From CAYQOX01 sp964419335 (GTDB lineage: Bacteria; Hinthialibacterota; Hinthialibacteria; Hinthialibacterales; Hinthialibacteraceae): DNA of 18,417 nt. The DNA is taken from NCBI GenBank assembly GCA_964419335.1, contig CAYQOX010000068.1:1-18417 (forward strand). The letters run 5' to 3'. Made by a program: the position numbers and the translations under genes. The notes under the pieces are model-generated. The model saw only the letters and a list, made by a program, of their open reading frames with translations. It did not search any database and was not told the origin of the DNA. Positions 15,801 through 18,417 of this stretch are shown here, one piece after another. Position 1 is the first letter of the stretch, and each line of letters starts with the position of its first letter.

Positions 15801-16577
15801 TTGATCATCCACGGGATCGACATCCCTATCGCCGCTCAAATCGGCCATCGATTCTTCATCATCAGTGACAATCACAGTTTTTGGTGGAATCGGTGTGGGT
15901 TCTTCGATTGGGCATGAATAGCAAATTTCGTGCAACAGAATCTCACGACCCGTAATTTCGACAAATTGAATGACTGTAGAACTATCCAATTCCAAGAATT
16001 GCACTGAAGTAGCACTGCTCGCCGTCGCGCTTGAAACCAGCACGCCGGAAGAATCATAAGCCAAGAGTTTGGCTTCGTCATTATGAGTTAGAGTGACGCT
16101 CACATGTTGAGGATACTCTCCTTCACACGCCTCGGTTGCGAAATGAATCGCGGCAGCTTGTGTAGCCTCTGCGGGAGAATCAGGGATCCAAATATCCAAT
16201 TGGCCGTCGCCGTCACCATCGATGACATCGAGTGTCACCGCAGTTCCAGCCGCGAGAATTGCTTCTGATACTTGCAAAACCTCCAAATCCACCATAGTGA
16301 GATCCGTCGCCGACTCTACATAATAGTCACCCGGAACCACACACTCCGGGGTTGCAGGTTCGGGAGTTGGAGTCGGGGTGGGGGTGACATCGGTTACATC
16401 GTAGTCGTCTGTAAATGTAGAGGAAATGATGATCGTATTCGCGGGGGGCGAGGAATTACCAATGGAGTATGCCTCTTTTGCTAGCGGTGAACTCGACTGC
16501 GCAAAAGATATTGTATGGAAAGACAATATCAAAGCACACACAATAAAAGTTCTCATAATAAAAGTACGATTTTTCAT
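12882..16577 (-). CDS. Large exported modular protein, A-B-B-A-B-A-B repeat array with Thr/Pro linkers
   Basis: This is a predicted secreted or surface protein of 1231 residues. A signal peptide (hydrophobic core about 9-24, ending SFAQ) is followed by two module types I do not recognise. Module A (79-222, 509-653, 817-961) has four conserved cysteines, the last two as CYSC or CWQC, a DGDGDGQLD-type calcium-loop-like sequence, and probably beta-sandwich structure. Module B (about 233-353, 368-487, 669-787, 1052-1175) has a (D/E)LVI(R/K)W strand, a YLGRT-like strand, (F/L)VW(K/R) and GPF near its end. Thr/Pro linkers join them, the longest at 962-1050. The tail after 1176 is Pro-rich and ends in a Lys/Pro-rich basic stretch with no LPXTG or PEP-CTERM signal. 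AGAGGG and AGGAAG precede the ATG at 16577; an alternative start lies at codon 8. A terminator follows the gene. Adhesion or scaffold function is only a guess. Confidence 0.9.
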   Translation of the reverse strand: MKNRTFIMRTFIVCALILSFHTISFAQSSSPLAKEAYSIGNSSPPANTIIISSTFTDDYDVTDVTPTPTPTPEPATPECVVPGDYYVESATDLTMVDLEVLQVSEAILAAGTAVTLDVIDGDGDGQLDIWIPDSPAEATQAAAIHFATEACEGEYPQHVSVTLTHNDEAKLLAYDSSGVLVSSATASSATSVQFLELDSSTVIQFVEITGREILLHEICYSCPIEEPTPIPPKTVIVTDDEESMADLSGDRDVDPVDDQELVIKWNIDEPGIKDFHVYVQTDSLGNPKYLGRTGNGEEQQLVWRRGNENIAGRYRLNGPESDHYYKFYLYVLYEGAPVSGPFTHKAPVYYYVGEEEPIITPTPEQPTKQVYVTDSLNTMEDLSHGEDIDPIDNRELVIRWNLDIPNAKDIHIYAWENNVGKPKYLGRTAVNFDYFVWKEGTRGLGGNFKEGPQDGSTYTFFLYVLRRGGPPAGPFTHEGSVQFTVGEEVEPTATPTLTPTVSPEPEISECVIPGDYYVESATELTTVELDGIQVSEAILADGTAVTLDVIDGDGDGQLDIWIPDSPAEATQAAAIHFATEACQEGDLQNASITLSHNDEVTLFAYDSSGVMVSSATATNATSVQTLELNSSTDLQLVEIVGSEILIHEICYSCYEEEEPTPTETPEPSKTVFVTDDEESMVDLSGDMDVDPAVDRELVIRWNLDIPNAKDIHIYALKSGEDQPKYLGRTDVNFDYFVWKEGVRWLGGHFKEGPQDGNTYTFFLYVLRRGGPPVGPFSHEDPVQFKVEESVEPTATEVEEETTPTPEMTPTLPPSPEECITASDVFIDPVTGLHETMIDNLIVAEAKLADGTQVPFDIVDCNGDGELDISIPWSEESASQKATIRFATETCSGLAPQQVEITLQHYFEATLYGLDDSDNVVASEVAASVTESQTLTLKSEEGIRTIEIEGAEICILKVCWQCELEVEPTMTSTPVETPTIKQGTPTPIETRIPVRRNTPKPTVSPKPVNTPKPTASPEPMDTPEPTETPEPTATPGITTTPTQPETTPEPTHEIEVTVSDHKNTFLDISGAEDRDNADNRELVIRWTTAGMEKIHSADVFVQVNDSERAILGTTGDDDSYFVWKKNAKGLFKDFRDGPQFGHRYLFSVVIYTQDKGITSYGPFEADGAVTYHEVAVTPPVPSPSPEETVSPTPVMEETPTPHPPVPTFTPGGKPDKPTPKPKPTKKPNPNKP
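13425..13694 (-). repeat. Thr/Pro/Glu-rich linker repeat inside the modular protein
   Basis: Residues 962-1051 are built from imperfect TP, PEPT and TPKPT units, joining the third A module to the last B module. Similar shorter linkers occur at about 65-77, 488-505, 657-668 and 790-815, and in the C-terminal tail (1176-1231). Opposite-strand frames are Gly/Val-rich artefacts. Confidence 0.88.
14836..14955 (-). repeat. Direct repeat copy 2 (module A2), pair with 16129-16248
   Basis: This 120-base tract differs from 16129-16248 at only six positions, all silent. Both encode the same 40 residues, running from GTAVTLDVI through DGDGDGQLDIW to IHFATEA. The flanking module sequence is clearly more diverged. 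Confidence 0.9.
16129..16248 (-). repeat. Direct repeat copy 1 (module A1), pair with 14836-14955
   Basis: This is the partner of the 120-base tract at 14836-14955, with 114 of 120 bases identical and all differences at third codon positions. It codes for the calcium-loop-like core of the first A module. Confidence 0.9.
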
Positions 16578-16943
16578 CTTCCTACCCTCTCTTTCAAGAT
16601 TACAAAAAAAGTGTTCTTAATGCTCTACGTGAAAAACATCTTTCTTTATAGTAGAAGTCTTCTAGGCGCAAAAAGGTTTATGGTTTTCCAAGAAAAAATA
16701 TTACAAAGGTGAGTAAGCACAAAAAAATTCATAAAACATATATTATAAAATAATTTAACAATATGTAAATATATATTTTGATTATTTTTGTGATTTTGCA
16801 GGCCTTATGAGGGCTATTGGAAGGTTGATATAGATATAACCACTTGAAAGTGAATGACTTGCACAAAGTTTAATATAGAAAGGATAAGAATTTTAAAATA
16901 TTTCATTTTTTGGCGATTGAAAAGAAAAAACGGGAGGCGTTAT
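16578..16943. other. AT-rich non-coding gap upstream of the modular protein gene
   Basis: This 366-base gap lies between the start of the modular protein gene and the stop of the response regulator gene, both on the minus strand. It is very AT-rich (notably 16730-16800) and holds no credible gene. The part next to 16577 contains a possible promoter with a 13-base palindrome. A T-run follows the regulator's stop on the minus strand, but I found no stable hairpin before it, so a terminator there is not supported. Confidence 0.5.
16645..16671 (-). promoter_or_regulatory. Possible promoter with embedded palindrome for the modular protein gene
   Basis: On the minus strand, TATAAA (16645-16650) could be a -10 box, with TTGCGC (16666-16671) as a poor -35 at a short 15-base spacing. 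Between them sits a perfect 13-base palindrome, TAGAAGTCTTCTA (16652-16664), in the position of a repressor operator. The leader to the ATG at 16577 would be about 60 bases. Promoter strength is uncertain; the palindrome itself is certain. Confidence 0.35.
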
Positions 16944-17483
16944 TTACGTTTGCGGCTGGTGTAGGCCATGCGTTTCCAGTTTTGTGATTTTTTTTTCTTC
17001 TTCTTTTGGTGAAGTCTTTTTACTGGATTCAATAGAATCTTGCTGCTCAGAAGGTATGTCTTTTGCCTCGTATTGGATTTGGACATTGCGATTAACGCCT
17101 CCGCTGAGGGTGTTGAGAAAGCGATTATTCATTTCGCCATATTGAAGCTCCTTTTTGGTTTGGTAGTCGTTAGCGCCTAATTTAAGCGCAGTTTGCACAG
17201 AATGGAGGGAGGCATCTTGGGTTAGCATGATGGTGAAGACATTGGGATCCAACTCACGAATAAAGCGCAGCACTGTAAGTCCCCCTCCCTTGGGCATGTT
17301 GATGTCCAAGAGGATAATATCAGGACGTAATTCGACGAATTGATTGATGGATTCAAGCCCGTTGAAAGCATTTCCTACCACTTCGTAGCGATACATTCTC
17401 AATTTTCTCGTGAGAATTTCCTGGAAAATTTCATCATCATCGCAGATTAAAACGCGTAGGATATTTGGATCTTTCTTTTTCAT
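16944..17483 (-). CDS. CheY-like response regulator with long charged tail
   Basis: This is a receiver-domain protein of 179 residues. All receiver positions are present: acidic pocket D15-D17, phospho-acceptor D60 in LLDINMP, switch Thr88 (after IML) and Lys110 in YQTKK. The receiver ends near residue 127. Instead of a DNA-binding or enzymatic domain, about 50 residues of Gln/Glu/Ser/Lys-rich, probably disordered sequence follow. No histidine kinase is adjacent, so the partner is elsewhere or is the kinase at 1811. A Shine-Dalgarno is weak at the ATG at 17483. Upstream, TTGCTT (17542-17547) and TAGGAT (17519-17524) on the minus strand with 17-base spacing could be a weak promoter. It lies upstream of the modular protein gene on the same strand, but a 366-base gap separates them. 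Confidence 0.88.
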   Translation of the reverse strand: MKKKDPNILRVLICDDDEIFQEILTRKLRMYRYEVVGNAFNGLESINQFVELRPDIILLDINMPKGGGLTVLRFIRELDPNVFTIMLTQDASLHSVQTALKLGANDYQTKKELQYGEMNNRFLNTLSGGVNRNVQIQYEAKDIPSEQQDSIESSKKTSPKEEEKKITKLETHGLHQPQT

Positions 17484-17625
17484 GGCTCATTAAGGAAATC
17501 AATAATTATTCTTACTAAATCCTAGGAACTTTTTCAGCGAAAAGCAAATCTTATCGATTCCCTTTTCAAAAAAACCACAATAAAATACAAAAAATTTGAA
17601 AAATAGAGAGAAAAAGAACAGACTA

Positions 17626-18267
17626 ATGAATAAAAAAAGAAATTCACCCAATAGACCTACCCCACAAGCCCCCAAAAAATCTTCTTCTGTATTTGATCCC
17701 GTGAGCCGCTTTAGTTCCGAGATTTCCAGAATATGCAATGAATATTGGAACTGGTTAAAATATTCACCGCGAAAAATTCAATTCATTCCTATTGTCATTC
17801 TTGCCTTGATTCTTCTTTTCTGGTTCTTGGTACCGGCGCAGGATATTTATGTGAGTGATATAGACGAGATTAATGTGATCGATTTTGAATGGAAAGAGCC
17901 TCAGCGGGATCAATCGATCGATGGGAATAGCCTCTTGATCGATGATAAATGGTATCACAAAGGATTGGGTGTTCATGCGAATGCGGAAGTCTCGCTTGCA
18001 GTTCCATATGGATATACTCATTTTATATCGGAAGTAGGGGTGGATGATGAAGTGGCCGAAGATTCTCCTGCTTCAGTAGAATTTATCGTTATTGGGGATG
18101 GAGCCGTTTTGCATCATACGCCAGTGTTGGAAGCCAGTATGCCACCATACCGAATCTACGTGAATGTGGAAGATATTAGTATGCTCAATCTAAAAGTGAC
18201 CAATGCCGGGGATACAAGCAATTCAGATCATGCGGATTGGGGAGACGCTCGTTTTGTCAAAAAATGA
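17626..18267 (+). CDS. Membrane-anchored NPCBM-domain protein
   Basis: This is a 213-residue protein with a single carbohydrate-binding-like module. An N-terminal basic, Pro-rich cytosolic segment of about 50 residues precedes one hydrophobic helix (51-70), so it looks like a type II membrane protein with the module outside. Residues about 74-213 match the NPCBM (novel putative carbohydrate binding module) pattern: KGLGVHANA (112-120), VGVDDE (137-142), FIVIGDGAVLHHTPV (153-167) and the terminal DHADWGDARF (201-210). NPCBM modules are usually attached to glycosidases; here there is no catalytic domain. ATG at 17626 is preferred to an in-frame TTG at 17596, though neither has a strong Shine-Dalgarno. 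It is divergent from the CheY-like gene and 76 bases ahead of the tRNA. The ligand is unknown. Confidence 0.87.
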   Translation: MNKKRNSPNRPTPQAPKKSSSVFDPVSRFSSEISRICNEYWNWLKYSPRKIQFIPIVILALILLFWFLVPAQDIYVSDIDEINVIDFEWKEPQRDQSIDGNSLLIDDKWYHKGLGVHANAEVSLAVPYGYTHFISEVGVDDEVAEDSPASVEFIVIGDGAVLHHTPVLEASMPPYRIYVNVEDISMLNLKVTNAGDTSNSDHADWGDARFVKK

Positions 18268-18299
18268 GGAGAAAATATTAAAGGATTTGAGCAAACCTC

Positions 18300-18327
18300 T
18301 TGCCGCAATTAAATTATTTGTTATACT
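18300..18327 (+). promoter_or_regulatory. Candidate sigma-70 promoter of tRNA-Lys
   Basis: TTGCCG (18300-18305, 4 of 6) and TATACT (18322-18327, 5 of 6) are 16 bases apart. A start near 18334 would lie about 10 bases before the mature tRNA end, a typical arrangement for a tRNA gene. Confidence 0.55.
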
Positions 18328-18343
18328 TTCTGATGAATATTTT

Positions 18344-18416
18344 GAGGGAGTAGCTCAGTTGGTAGAGCATCTGCCTTTTAAGCAGGCGGTCGAGAGTTCG
18401 AGCCTCTCCTCCCTCA
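18344..18416 (+). tRNA. tRNA-Lys, anticodon UUU
   Basis: The cloverleaf is complete. The acceptor arm pairs GAGGGAG (18344-18350) with CTCCCTC (18409-18415), followed by discriminator A (18416). The D-arm is GCTC/GAGC. The anticodon stem TCTGC/GCAGG has one G-U pair and encloses loop CTTTTAA, with anticodon TTT at 18377-18379. The T-arm is GAGAG/CTCTC around TTCGAGC. The 3' CCA is not encoded (the next base is T), so it would be added enzymatically. Confidence 0.97.
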
Positions 18417-18417
18417 T

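Noticed and set aside
13053..16343. Repeated segments that could be read as a CRISPR array or mobile repeats
   Set aside because: The repeats are long, unevenly spaced, in frame and diverge as protein modules. There are no short constant repeats with unique spacers.
16820..16850. Imperfect inverted repeat GGTT...AACC in the AT-rich gap
   Set aside because: The pairing breaks after four to five bases, and such matches are expected by chance in AT-rich DNA.
16910..16943. Possible terminator after the CheY-like gene
   Set aside because: A T-run exists on the minus strand, but I found no stem longer than three pairs before it.
18344..18416. tRNA-Lys as the attachment site of an integrated element
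   Set aside because: No integrase, no repeated tRNA 3' end and no other mobile-element gene occurs in the window, and the sequence stops just after the tRNA.

Overview
The window reads as chromosomal DNA of a bacterium, probably an uncultured one with a Gram-negative-like envelope. It has dense genes, Shine-Dalgarno sites, sigma-70-like promoters, moderate-to-low GC and very AT-rich intergenic gaps. The mix points, weakly, to a PVC/Omnitrophota/Hinthialibacterota-like or similar environmental phylum: large secreted proteins with (Thr-Pro)n linkers, FG-GAP repeats, an NPCBM module, a DUF2723/TMEM260-like membrane protein and one-domain response regulators. No gene fixes the taxon. There is no phage, IS element, integrase or CRISPR array.

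Layout, left to right. Positions 1-333 are AT-rich and non-coding. A plus-strand run follows: an SLC13/DASS anion transporter (334-1749), a cNMP-like-domain histidine kinase (1811-3199), an overlapping one-domain response regulator (3177-3659) and a TrmJ-like tRNA 2'-O-methyltransferase (3671-4432). Convergent to it is a translationally coupled minus-strand pair: an exported protein with weak DUF2911 likeness (5728-6405) and an unrecognised 430-residue cytosolic protein (4439-5731). Next is a plus-strand secreted FG-GAP protein with a Thr/Pro linker (6632-9274). It converges on a minus-strand pair, a cupin (10187-10543) and a solitary TSPPY-type DNA methyltransferase (9271-10185). A DUF2723-like membrane protein (10748-12244) starts divergently from the cupin.

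The right third is mostly minus strand: a small unknown gene with a very strong ribosome binding site (12320-12730), a 1231-residue modular exported protein (12882-16577) and a CheY-like regulator with a long tail (16944-17483). A membrane-anchored NPCBM protein (17626-18267) and tRNA-Lys(UUU) (18344-18416) close the window on the plus strand.

How the genes may work together: the kinase and the 3177-3659 regulator are a clear two-component pair. The two Thr/Pro-rich secreted proteins flank the DUF2723-like protein. Because the eukaryotic homologue TMEM260 is an O-mannosyltransferase, a local glycosylated-surface-protein theme is possible, but this is inference. The most unusual object is the 1231-residue protein. 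It has two repeat modules that I do not recognise, in the order A-B-B-A-B-A-B. At DNA level one B copy is a mosaic of two others, and two A copies share 40 identical residues.
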